Below the pieces are notes generated by a model, which searched no databases, was not told where the DNA came from, and saw only the letters and a list, made by a program, of their open reading frames with translations. A stretch of 27,958 nt of DNA. It comes from Desulfobacteraceae bacterium (GTDB lineage: Bacteria; Desulfobacterota; Desulfobacteria; Desulfobacterales; Desulfobacteraceae). Position numbers and translations under genes: made by a program. The stretch covers positions 1 to 27,958 of the forward strand of contig JAFLJU010000284.1 in assembly GCA_022712835.1 (NCBI GenBank). Reading direction: 5' to 3'. The first letter of the stretch is position 1. Every line of letters begins with the position of its first letter. This document shows positions 13,672 to 21,482 of the stretch, piece after piece.

Positions 13672-14805
13672 ATGATTAATAATAAACTAGACGATAGTGT
13701 ATTGATAAGTATCTATAATGATGACATTGATAATCGGTTCAATATGGCAACTGTAGATTCTAATAATAACATTATCTGCATTGGACGTACTGGTACTGGG
13801 AAACGTAGAGATAGTGTCACATTGATAGTAAAGTTCGATAGTGACCTTAATGTAGTATCTAAGACTACATGTGGTGATCATAAGGACTTTTTCATAGGAG
13901 TAGTTACAGACTCTAATGATAATATTATCTGCGTTGGTCGCACTACCTCAGATGTAACTTGTGGTGGTGATATACTAATGATGAAGTTCGATAGTGATCT
14001 GATGATACTCAATATCAACATATATGATGATAATGATATTGATTGGTTCAATGCAGTGACTATAGATGCTAATGATAATATCATCTGCGTTGGACGTACT
14101 ATCATCTCAGAAGTTTATACTGCATTAGTAGTCAAGTATGATAGTGACTTTAATGTAGTAGCTAGAAAGACATATAGTGGAGATGATAGTTGGGGTTACT
14201 TCAATCAAGCAGTTATGGACTCTACTGGTAATATTATCTGTATCGGTAGTACTGATGAAGGTAGTGCGTCAGGGATTAGATGTAGTGATACTCTGATGGT
14301 CAAGTATGATAGTGACCTTAATGTAGTAGTTAATGTAGTATACGGTGGGACTGATGACGGTAGTTGCGATAGGTTCAGTGAAGTAGCGATTGATTCAAAT
14401 GATGATATCATCTGCATTGGATATATTAGCTCAGAAGATTCTGATAGTAGTGATGCACTAATGGTGAAGTTTAGTGGTACGGATCTTAGCTTGATCGTTA
14501 AGAAAACATATGGTGACGATTATGGCTATTTCCATGGAGTAGCTACATGTACTAATAACGATATCATCTGCATTGGTAGTACTTTCTCAGATAATGATTG
14601 GTATACATTAGTAGTGAAGTTAGATAATAGTCTTAATGTACTAGATAGGAAGATATATGATGGCGATGATGAATTCAGTGAAGTAGCTACTGATACTAAT
14701 GATGATATCATATGCATTGGACGTACTACCTCAGAACTACCTGGTAGTTCTGAATATCCTAATCGTGTAGATGCATTAATAGTGAAGTATGATAAATGGG
14801 GATGA
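13672..14805 (+). CDS. seven-bladed beta-propeller repeat protein, diverged paralogue 4
   Basis: This 377-residue protein has seven repeats of about 52 residues with the pattern D-x-N-D-N-IIC-I-G-R-T-x(n)-ALVVKYDSDLNVV-x-K-x-Y-x-GDD. It shares the blade plan of the cassette at 317-3621 but is clearly diverged, with FDSDLNVV replacing FSGSDLSIL in most blades. Blade 5 keeps FSGTDLSLI, so it is closest to the other family. It lacks the MDVNENNERG start and the LTLADS tail. The start follows TAGGAGGATAG. The next gene begins 3 nt after its stop, so the two are coupled. A surface or binding role is inference. Confidence 0.85.
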   Translation: MINNKLDDSVLISIYNDDIDNRFNMATVDSNNNIICIGRTGTGKRRDSVTLIVKFDSDLNVVSKTTCGDHKDFFIGVVTDSNDNIICVGRTTSDVTCGGDILMMKFDSDLMILNINIYDDNDIDWFNAVTIDANDNIICVGRTIISEVYTALVVKYDSDFNVVARKTYSGDDSWGYFNQAVMDSTGNIICIGSTDEGSASGIRCSDTLMVKYDSDLNVVVNVVYGGTDDGSCDRFSEVAIDSNDDIICIGYISSEDSDSSDALMVKFSGTDLSLIVKKTYGDDYGYFHGVATCTNNDIICIGSTFSDNDWYTLVVKLDNSLNVLDRKIYDGDDEFSEVATDTNDDIICIGRTTSELPGSSEYPNRVDALIVKYDKWG

Positions 14806-14808
14806 AGT

Positions 14809-15891
14809 ATGATAGATATTGTGAGTAGTTATGACATCAGTAGGGATATCGGGAGTCATGTCAAATTAGAGACTGACTTATGGATATATCCAGATATGGA
14901 TGACATGACATGGGGTATGGATAATCCAGGAATAAGGCTACTGTCTAATTGTGCTAATCGTATATCGCAAGGATCATATGTCATGCGCAGTGATGTGCAA
15001 ATTATGAAGCTACATGGATTCATGTCAACTGGTAGATATTGTGAGATCATACAGTTTAAATTAGGATCAGTACCGATCCCTGTAATCATTAGGATAGAAT
15101 CTGATACCTCATCAGTCATGAAGGAGTACCTGATCTATGATAATATCTTAAAGGTGAGATCTACCATATTCAACATGTCAATTGATGGATCGTCCATATT
15201 CCATGACATATCGTCAATTGCATTATTACGTCAAGAGCCATATATATCTGGTAATCTTACACACTTATTACTAGGTAGTGAATCGAGTACTATATCGCTC
15301 ATACCTAATGATCTGATGATGGCTAATCTCACTGACGCTATAATAAATGCAATATATGATACACTCATAAACTTTGAATTAGTGCGTAATTTCATCTCTA
15401 CTGTATTTGATAACTTATCATCTAAAGTGATATTTCAACTATATAGTGATCTGACTTACAGTAACTATAGGAGGATGGATAATATAAGTCCACATGTAGT
15501 ACCGTGTAGTGACATATGTGATGGTAATGTCGGTAGTATAAAACTATTATCTGATATGAGTAGATTAGCTAATATTACATTAGATACATTTGAACTAGAA
15601 GTACTCATCAAATCACATGGTGAGGTACTAGTAAATATACTCGATACATCCAGTCTAATCACTAGGTATAAGATACCAGATGACTCTGTAAATGATACAT
15701 TATATTGGACATCGCTGAGTATACTCAATGAGCTATATCGTAATGATCTTACAGGTATCGCTACAGTCAATTTTAAGAAGCATTCTAATGATACATTAGT
15801 AATACATGCAATACATGATAATGGTACTGAGATGCGATGGTCATATGATTTAATTATGCTATCGGTATTATCACCCATGATTCACATCTAA
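14809..15891 (+). CDS. hypothetical protein, 360 residues
   Basis: I do not recognise the family. It begins MIDIVSSYDISRDIG and is rich in Ser, Ile and Leu, with mixed alpha/beta character and no membrane segments or repeats. It starts 3 nt after the stop of the propeller gene with a weak ribosome-binding site, which suggests coupling. The last 36 nt of its coding region are copied just downstream (15916-15951), an odd end duplication. Co-expression with two propeller-type proteins hints at an attachment or chaperone role, which is inference. Confidence 0.8.
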   Translation: MIDIVSSYDISRDIGSHVKLETDLWIYPDMDDMTWGMDNPGIRLLSNCANRISQGSYVMRSDVQIMKLHGFMSTGRYCEIIQFKLGSVPIPVIIRIESDTSSVMKEYLIYDNILKVRSTIFNMSIDGSSIFHDISSIALLRQEPYISGNLTHLLLGSESSTISLIPNDLMMANLTDAIINAIYDTLINFELVRNFISTVFDNLSSKVIFQLYSDLTYSNYRRMDNISPHVVPCSDICDGNVGSIKLLSDMSRLANITLDTFELEVLIKSHGEVLVNILDTSSLITRYKIPDDSVNDTLYWTSLSILNELYRNDLTGIATVNFKKHSNDTLVIHAIHDNGTEMRWSYDLIMLSVLSPMIHI

Positions 15892-15951
15892 TCATAGGGT
15901 GAATCATAGGTGATGATGCTATTATTATCACTCATGATTCACATCTAATCA
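15856..15951 (+). repeat. duplicated gene end, also forming a long hairpin
   Basis: 15856-15894 and 15916-15951 are near-identical (a 3-nt deletion and one substitution). The sequence between holds an inverted partner, so 15870-15885 pairs with 15899-15914 (15 bp, one mismatch). The second copy runs into the AGGAG of the next gene. Confidence 0.8.
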
Positions 15952-15965
15952 GGAGAATAATCGAT

Positions 15966-16595
15966 ATGAGTAAATATGCACAGTATCAAATGGTATACAA
16001 TCTATTCGATTCACATATCATCCTATCGCAACTCAATGGTGATTCTATCATCGAGCGATACAATAGTAGTAACCGCATCGTAAATAGTAATCTAGTACGT
16101 GATGCTAAACTGTATGATATGACGGTAACGTCAGATATTATATTATGTATCGGTAGTCATGGGAGTACTGGGGTGATCATGACGTACGATTTCAATCTAG
16201 AACAGGATGATTGGTATAAATCATTAGATACTATATATACTAGAATAGATTCATTATCATCTGGTTATTTCGTGTCTAATGATAGTAAGATAGCTATATT
16301 AGATAAAGACCTATGTGAGGTCAGAAATAATCAACGAGATACTCACATACATGATGCTATGTCATTACAGGATGGGTCAATTATCACTATAGAATCTAAA
16401 TCAGATGATAAGCTCATCTATGTCAATAAGTACTCAGATGAGCTAGTTCGTATTAAGACTATAAGTTTTGGATCTAGTAAGTCGTATGCATTACATGATA
16501 TCTATGCTGATGATGATAATGTATACATCAATGGAACAGATGCAGGTATCGAGTTTACACTCAAGTTATCACATGATTTAATAGTGAAATCGTGA
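15966..16595 (+). CDS. degenerate propeller-like repeat protein, 209 residues
   Basis: Several weak repeats echo the blade pattern of the neighbouring propeller genes, for example DMTVTSDIILCIGSHGSTGV followed by a MTYDFNLEQD strand, and DDDNVYINGTDAGIEFTLKL. It is shorter than a seven-bladed protein and may hold about four blades. The start follows AGGAG at 15951-15955. It ends the unit 13672-16595, followed by a strong hairpin. Assignment to the propeller family is by pattern only; a structure prediction could confirm or reject it. Confidence 0.6.
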   Translation: MSKYAQYQMVYNLFDSHIILSQLNGDSIIERYNSSNRIVNSNLVRDAKLYDMTVTSDIILCIGSHGSTGVIMTYDFNLEQDDWYKSLDTIYTRIDSLSSGYFVSNDSKIAILDKDLCEVRNNQRDTHIHDAMSLQDGSIITIESKSDDKLIYVNKYSDELVRIKTISFGSSKSYALHDIYADDDNVYINGTDAGIEFTLKLSHDLIVKS

Positions 16596-16604
16596 CATAT
16601 ATCA

Positions 16605-16672
16605 CCTCATAGCATACCAGATAGGTATGCTATGAGGAATGTGTTCATATCTTTTTATTATGTAAAAAGATA
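16605..16672 (+). terminator. double hairpin terminator region
   Basis: CCTCATAGCATACC (16605-16618) pairs perfectly with 16624-16637 around AGATA. A second hairpin, TATCTTTTTA (16648-16657) with 16663-16672, carries the T-run in its left arm on + and in its right arm on the opposite strand. It marks the end of the 13672-16595 unit. Confidence 0.75.
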
Positions 16673-16707
16673 CCATAGGGTGTACTGTAGGTAGTGAGTC
16701 ACTAATC

Positions 16708-16732
16708 TCAGGTATATATTACTATAGTAGAG
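16708..16732 (+). promoter_or_regulatory. phage promoter-like element P6
   Basis: An exact copy of the P3 element (TCAGGTATATATTACTATAG plus TAGAG). It lies about 105 nt before the gene at 16835. Confidence 0.7.
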
Positions 16733-16758
16733 TATCAAGTATTATCCGATACTCTACA
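16729..16758 (+). repeat. leader hairpin with inverted-type loop
   Basis: AGAGTATC (16729-16736) pairs with GATACTCT (16748-16755). The loop contains AGTATTATC, the reverse complement of the GATAATACT loops at 21334 and 21385. A 72-nt stretch shared with the RNA polymerase leader follows. Confidence 0.65.
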
Positions 16759-16830
16759 TGATCTAGTGATTAGTAAGTAAGTACAATCAGATACTACATA
16801 TCAAACACACTAAATTCCTTTAGGAGGGAA
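16759..16830 (+). repeat. 72-bp exact leader repeat (with 21407-21478)
   Basis: Identical over 72 nt to 21407-21478. It contains the TGATC/GATTA stem, an ATCAGATACTACAT half unit and the 17-nt ribosome-binding module. It links expression of the gene at 16835 with the beta-like RNA polymerase gene. Confidence 0.9.
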
Positions 16831-16834
16831 GCAA

Positions 16835-18319
16835 ATGATACAACAAGCACCGACAGATCAACTCATTAGTAATATAGGAAATATCGAAGCTGGGAATAGT
16901 TTCTTATTCTTATTCACATCACGGGAGATGAAAGATCATTATAAGCGACCACTGACTTATAACTTCAACCCATCCATGTTAAATACTATCTCAGATAAGA
17001 TAATGAATCGTCCAACGATGGCACCGATAGATCATATCATCAATGATCCATGTATGTCTACTGCGATATTACCATCGTCACTAGGTGAGCATGTTGGTAC
17101 ATCTGCATATAGCTCTAACTGGACATTTGTAATCATCATAGATGAGAATGTACTAGCTGGTGGATTTACTAGCAATACCGTAACGAACAGGCATATCTTG
17201 ATTGGAATATGTATGGATGAGCCTATTTCACCACAAGGAATACATTCAGCTACCCCTGAGGCTTACTTGAATCCTACATGTAGTCTAGTCATTACACGTA
17301 AGATGGTAATCAATCGATATGTGACTGCTGGAGTATCTGGACATACATCTAATATGAAAGTAGTAGATGATACCAATATAGCAAACTACCATGATGGTAT
17401 ATGGGGAACTAATGAATTCCATAGCCTCAGTCCAAGTAAGACGATAGGATCTATTATCACGGATACAGATGGTATGACTAGTATCATAGATTCTGGTGAG
17501 AGTCTTAATTGTAGACGATCTATAGATATCACATCATCAATGGAATCACCAAAGAAACATCTAAAGAATATATTAGTTGGATTAGATAGTGCTAATCAGC
17601 AATATATGTTTATGAATGAGCTAGGTGATTATGGAAATGACTCAGTCACATTAAATGATCCTTCTGAATCATTCAGAGATGAAGCTATCACTCAGATAGC
17701 TAATCTTGATAGTAGATCTAATAGTCCTAGTACTTCTGGAGTATCATCTTTAGTAGATAGTGGATATGTCACTATCGGTATGATTCGGACCAATTATCAT
17801 CCAAAGCTCTTAGTAATAGAAACACCAGTACAGACACAAGCAGATGTTATCCCTCAGCATGAGACAAGTATCAATAATATCTACTCATCATTAGTATGTG
17901 CATGTCTTCCTTCATATATCAACTCAGTTGGATTGTCATCAGTATCATTTATGTATAATTCATCAGCAGAAGCTATTCAACTTATTCATATAGAATCAGT
18001 GATAGCTACTACACAAGATGATCTCAATAGGAGATGGAATGCTCTGAAGTTCATATTGAATAATGAGCTATTCGGTATGCTACTTCAGAATGGTCATTTC
18101 GATATGCAAGCTACATGTAATATTAATAGTACTACCAATGTGGTACTAAACTTTCTAGATTTCACGCTATTACCAGATGGTGCAATCTATGAGGAGAATA
18201 CTATATTAGGAGGTATCGTATCACCACTGATCGGTACTAAAGATAACGTAATCAATAATAGTCATCAGCTATCACATCTAATACAGAATGTGGCTGATAT
18301 GACAGAATATTCTTATTAA
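16835..18319 (+). CDS. hypothetical protein, 494 residues, possibly a virion protein
   Basis: I do not recognise the family. It begins MIQQAPTDQLISNIGNIEAG. The composition (many Ser, Asn, Thr, Ile) and alternating beta-like segments look like a structural protein. Residues about 270-300 (DSRSNSPSTSGVSSLVDSG) look like a flexible linker between two domains. The C-terminal part has FLDFTLLPDGAIYEENT. It is the first gene of a unit that includes the baseplate spike protein, which supports a virion role by context only. The start is set by the shared ribosome-binding module. Confidence 0.8.
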   Translation: MIQQAPTDQLISNIGNIEAGNSFLFLFTSREMKDHYKRPLTYNFNPSMLNTISDKIMNRPTMAPIDHIINDPCMSTAILPSSLGEHVGTSAYSSNWTFVIIIDENVLAGGFTSNTVTNRHILIGICMDEPISPQGIHSATPEAYLNPTCSLVITRKMVINRYVTAGVSGHTSNMKVVDDTNIANYHDGIWGTNEFHSLSPSKTIGSIITDTDGMTSIIDSGESLNCRRSIDITSSMESPKKHLKNILVGLDSANQQYMFMNELGDYGNDSVTLNDPSESFRDEAITQIANLDSRSNSPSTSGVSSLVDSGYVTIGMIRTNYHPKLLVIETPVQTQADVIPQHETSINNIYSSLVCACLPSYINSVGLSSVSFMYNSSAEAIQLIHIESVIATTQDDLNRRWNALKFILNNELFGMLLQNGHFDMQATCNINSTTNVVLNFLDFTLLPDGAIYEENTILGGIVSPLIGTKDNVINNSHQLSHLIQNVADMTEYSY

Positions 18320-18337
18320 GCACACTGGAGATATATC

Positions 18338-19441
18338 ATGGGAGTTAAATTTCAACAAGTAGTAGATTTCTATAGATACCTGATAGAGTTAGGTGGTATT
18401 TATGAAGTAGATGGTGATAATTATATCACTAGGAGAGATGATGATTCTACTCCAGTCACAATGAAAGTGAAAGGTAAGATCAGACCACTTCTCATATTGC
18501 AAGAGAAGATCACTGATGATAATGCTATCATCATTAATGTACTGAATGAGAATCTCAGAGAATCTATAGATTCTAAATGGATGTATGCTATGCTAGCTGG
18601 TGGGTTATATCGCAGATTATATAACATCATTGAGACTATGCAGATCATTATCAGTGCTCCAGATGAATCATGGGATGCTGATACATTAGATTTCGTATCT
18701 AAGTACTCAGCTCGTGTAGATGCTAGACTCTTATCTCATTTCAAGATAGTGACAGATAAGAAGTTAGAGTTCACTAACGTATTTTATAATAGGAAACTCA
18801 AGCAAGCTATATTTCGCTGTAAGTTATTTGAGACTATAGAGTCAGATGAGTTTAGTAATATCACTAAGAAGAGTATGAAGACTATGATCGATATCTTTAG
18901 TGAGTTATTTGATGTACCTAAAGTAAATCCTAGTAGTAGTATCATGGAGAAGTTCTCATCTAAGTCTGATCTGATTACTAGTCCTAAGATTGATGCTATC
19001 CTTCGTACATACCTTAAAGTATATACGCAACTGAATCCATTTCTGAATAAGATCGATCCTGATCTAGTAGTAGATCTCACTACCATGGGGAACTATATTG
19101 AAATGTTACCAGATCTATATGATAAGGTAAAATGGTTTTCAGGTGTAGCATCTGATGTAGGTGCACCTGGTACTAAAGATATCAAGGTAGCTACTTCAGC
19201 TATTCCATTAGGTAATGAACCAGTACAGATGACATTACCTGTACCTGAAAGTTCCACTTCTGAGATACCATTAGGTACTTCAGCACCAATGATGCATCAG
19301 CATCAATTAGGTAGTCCACCAATGATGCATCAGCAACAATTAAATCATCCATTACAGATGATGAATAATGCTCCACCGCAGTATGGTGGATTTAATCAAC
19401 AAGCTCTACCGCAACAACAGTATAATATCCCGATCAGATGA
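18338..19441 (+). CDS. hypothetical protein with Gln/Met/Pro-rich tail, 367 residues
   Basis: I do not recognise the family. Residues 1-260 look helical (VKFQQVVDFYRYLIELGGIY at the N-terminus). After a Thr/Pro/Ser linker, residues about 315-367 form a low-complexity tail with repeated MMHQ(H/Q)QL units and PQQQYN. Such tails often mediate assembly or are disordered. It lies 18 nt after the previous gene, with GGAG before the start, so the two are cotranscribed. The neighbouring spike gene suggests a tail or baseplate-assembly role by position. Confidence 0.8.
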   Translation: MGVKFQQVVDFYRYLIELGGIYEVDGDNYITRRDDDSTPVTMKVKGKIRPLLILQEKITDDNAIIINVLNENLRESIDSKWMYAMLAGGLYRRLYNIIETMQIIISAPDESWDADTLDFVSKYSARVDARLLSHFKIVTDKKLEFTNVFYNRKLKQAIFRCKLFETIESDEFSNITKKSMKTMIDIFSELFDVPKVNPSSSIMEKFSSKSDLITSPKIDAILRTYLKVYTQLNPFLNKIDPDLVVDLTTMGNYIEMLPDLYDKVKWFSGVASDVGAPGTKDIKVATSAIPLGNEPVQMTLPVPESSTSEIPLGTSAPMMHQHQLGSPPMMHQQQLNHPLQMMNNAPPQYGGFNQQALPQQQYNIPIR

Positions 19442-19444
19442 TAT

Positions 19445-19487
19445 ATAATCATAGCACACCTACACATGGTAGGTATGCTATGATTAT
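19445..19487 (+). other. 18-bp intergenic hairpin
   Basis: The arms 19445-19463 and 19469-19487 pair with one mismatch around a 5-nt loop. There is no T-run directly after. It may act as a partial terminator or as an RNA-stability element between the virion genes. Confidence 0.6.
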
Positions 19488-19535
19488 TTCACACAGATGG
19501 TTAGTTTTCTACTTATTCTTTTTTATGGAGTAGCT

Positions 19536-20360
19536 ATGAGTAAAGATAATAATTTCAATGTATATATTGGTATCGTGGTGGAAGATCGTACAGATACGTC
19601 TAGAGTGCTAAAAGTATACTGTCCAGAGTTGCTACCATATTACTCAGGTGAGATCAAAGATACTACTACTACTGAGACATTTAACATACGTGATGAGCTA
19701 AATGAGATAGATGCGTCTAGTGATGTCAAAACTACGAATGCATTCACAGCAGAATGGTTTGGTGATACTAATCGAGTATTCCCACCTAATATGGTAAAAG
19801 GTGAACAAGTACTATTACTGAGGTATCAGGATAATGATATCTACTATTGGTTACCTATAGGGAGAGATGATATATTACGTAGGTTTGAAACTCATCGGGT
19901 AGCTATTGCTAATATAGCTACTGAAGGAGTAAAGTTACTAGATGATGGTAATACATACTTCATAGAATTAGATACTAGGAATAAGAAACGTGTACGTATA
20001 TGTACTAGTAAATCAGATGGTGAATCATTTAGATATCAGATCATGATAGATGCTGATAATGACTTAATCACTATAGAGGATGATGCTGGGAATGATATCG
20101 TACTCAGATCTAATATACCTCAGATAGTAATGACTAATAATAAAGGTACTACAGTAGATCTCAATGCAGTAGATATATTACTAAGTGCACCTAATAATGT
20201 CACTATCAATGCTGGGAATAAGATAAATGTCACATCTAAATCTACCACGACTATCTCACCGAGTAATCTCATCATCAATAGTGATACTACTGTAAATGGT
20301 AATACAACTGTAAATGGTGTCATTAATAGTGACGGTATGGTATCACCTTACTATAATTGA
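19536..20360 (+). CDS. gp5/gpV-like baseplate central spike protein
   Basis: Likely forms the membrane-piercing spike at the baseplate centre. The N-terminal domain matches the OB fold of T4 gp5/VgrG-type spikes: NVYIGIVVEDRTDTSRVLKV (about 8-27), then VKGEQVLLLRYQDNDIYYWL (about 89-108). The C-terminal part (about 180-274) is a run of short strands (ITIEDDAGNDIVLRSN, then TINAGNKINVTSKSTTTIS and VNGNTTVNGV), typical of a trimeric beta-helix. No lysozyme domain is present. ATG at 19536 is chosen because GGAG lies close upstream; an upstream in-frame start at 19497 lacks one. Total 274 residues. Confidence 0.82.
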   Translation: MSKDNNFNVYIGIVVEDRTDTSRVLKVYCPELLPYYSGEIKDTTTTETFNIRDELNEIDASSDVKTTNAFTAEWFGDTNRVFPPNMVKGEQVLLLRYQDNDIYYWLPIGRDDILRRFETHRVAIANIATEGVKLLDDGNTYFIELDTRNKKRVRICTSKSDGESFRYQIMIDADNDLITIEDDAGNDIVLRSNIPQIVMTNNKGTTVDLNAVDILLSAPNNVTINAGNKINVTSKSTTTISPSNLIINSDTTVNGNTTVNGVINSDGMVSPYYN

Positions 20361-20375
20361 TTATAATTCATATCG

Positions 20376-20418
20376 CACTATTAGCATGAGTAGATGTCTT
20401 TTACTCATGCTAATAGTG
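20376..20418 (+). other. 17-bp perfect intergenic hairpin
   Basis: 20376-20392 pairs perfectly with 20402-20418 around a 9-nt loop with TCTTT. It follows the spike gene by 15 nt and precedes the ribosome-binding site at 20440-20443. There is no T-run after it on the + strand. Confidence 0.65.
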
Positions 20419-20451
20419 AGGTGTGATCTCATAATACACGGAGAATATATC

Positions 20452-20892
20452 ATGTTTACAAAAGCTAACAAGAATACATTATCACCTAGTATGATCTTAG
20501 AGAGTAATAGTATCATAGATGATATCATATCTATCTGGATAAGTAAAGAGATGAAGAGTATCAAGACAGCTTCTAAATTAAGTGAACTCATAGTCATCAA
20601 TCTTAAGATACTAGTACAGAATGTAGTAGATGGTGAGTTGATGAGAGATTACATGATGACGCAATCTACCGATACTGATTTCATCATGAGTAGGATACAA
20701 GATCTATACATCTATATTAACTTACATGTCCCTACTGAGATACTCGAATATAAGAAAGCATCTATGTCAGCAGCACTCACTGATATAACTATCAAATCAA
20801 TGTCTGATACTAATGGAATATCTAATATAGCTTGGTTACTATTCGAGATCCAACATGCATTGAGATATCATACTCAACCTAAAATCACATAG
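20452..20892 (+). CDS. hypothetical protein, 146 residues
   Basis: I do not recognise the family. It looks largely helical, with DDIISIWISKEMKSIKTASK near the N-terminus and no signal peptide. ATG at 20452 is preferred since GGAG lies 8 nt upstream; longer readings run through the hairpin at 20376-20418 and are unlikely. Its 3' end overlaps the convergent minus-strand gene by 8 nt. Being behind the spike gene, it may be a small baseplate protein, by position only. Confidence 0.78.
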   Translation: MFTKANKNTLSPSMILESNSIIDDIISIWISKEMKSIKTASKLSELIVINLKILVQNVVDGELMRDYMMTQSTDTDFIMSRIQDLYIYINLHVPTEILEYKKASMSAALTDITIKSMSDTNGISNIAWLLFEIQHALRYHTQPKIT

Positions 20893-21220
20893 GTGTCAGT
20901 CTAGATGTCTGATACTTTCTATATAGATTAGTGACATCGTTCCTATTGGGTACTAATATGTATGATAACTTAGTGAAGTCCTCAAATAGATTCAGATCAT
21001 TCATCAAACGTACTATCCAGTATACTGACATATCGACATTATTATCTAGTAAGAAATGTTCTAATTTATGTAAATATACACTACGCACTGCATCATCTAT
21101 ACTTAGTACATTGGCATTCTTCCTCAGGTGATGTACTTGATCTGTAATGAAAATCACCCAAGCATAATCTAAGTTATCTACTAACTTTAACTTCTTATCT
21201 AACTTACCTTTTAGTGTCAT
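20885..21220 (-). CDS. hypothetical protein on the minus strand, 111 residues
   Basis: The only convincing minus-strand gene in the window. The product begins MTLKGKLDKKLKLVDNLDYA and contains MSVYWIVRLMNDLNLFEDF; I do not recognise it. Codon choice (ATA, TTA, CTA, AGT, GAT) matches the + strand genes. On its own strand GGGAG lies 8 nt before ATG at 21220; an ATG 15 nt further upstream sits directly at that site and is less likely. It converges on the gene ending at 20892 and diverges from the beta-like RNA polymerase gene. No copy of the promoter-like element precedes it on the minus strand, so it may be expressed at a different time. Confidence 0.78.
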   Translation of the reverse strand: MTLKGKLDKKLKLVDNLDYAWVIFITDQVHHLRKNANVLSIDDAVRSVYLHKLEHFLLDNNVDMSVYWIVRLMNDLNLFEDFTKLSYILVPNRNDVTNLYRKYQTSRLTPM

Positions 21221-21300
21221 GTTCGATACTCCCATCTTTTATATGATATACTATCTCATCAGTCTCATAAGATATCTATTATATTCACATGTTGTCTATT

Positions 21301-21325
21301 TCAGGTATATATCACTATAGTAGAG
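21301..21325 (+). promoter_or_regulatory. phage promoter-like element P7
   Basis: Reads TCAGGTATATATCACTATAG plus TAGAG; the core is TATATCAC, one base from TATATTAC. It is the likely promoter of the beta-like RNA polymerase gene and is separated from it by a long hairpin leader. Confidence 0.7.
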
Positions 21326-21406
21326 ATGCATCAGATAATACTTGATGTATCTCTACATGATCTAGCGATTAGTAGAAGGTATCAGATAATACTTGATACC
21401 TACCAC
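21322..21406 (+). repeat. leader stem-loop repeats, two units
   Basis: Hairpin 1 (21322-21354) has a 12-bp stem with one G-T pair, and hairpin 2 (21377-21401) has AGGTATCA with TGATACCT. Both have the loop GATAATACT. The stems differ in sequence yet remain paired, and a TGATC/GATTA stem lies between them. Confidence 0.8.
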
Positions 21407-21478
21407 TGATCTAGTGATTAGTAAGTAAGTACAATCAGATACTACATATCAAACACACTAAATTCCTTTAGGAGGGAA
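21407..21478 (+). repeat. 72-bp exact leader repeat (with 16759-16830)
   Basis: Identical to 16759-16830, ending in the shared 17-nt ribosome-binding module (21462-21478) that sets the start at 21483. Confidence 0.9.
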
Positions 21479-21482
21479 ACTT

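Noticed and set aside
20931..21131. Plus-strand open frame of 66 codons
   Set aside because: It lies wholly within the better-supported minus-strand gene and has no ribosome-binding site.
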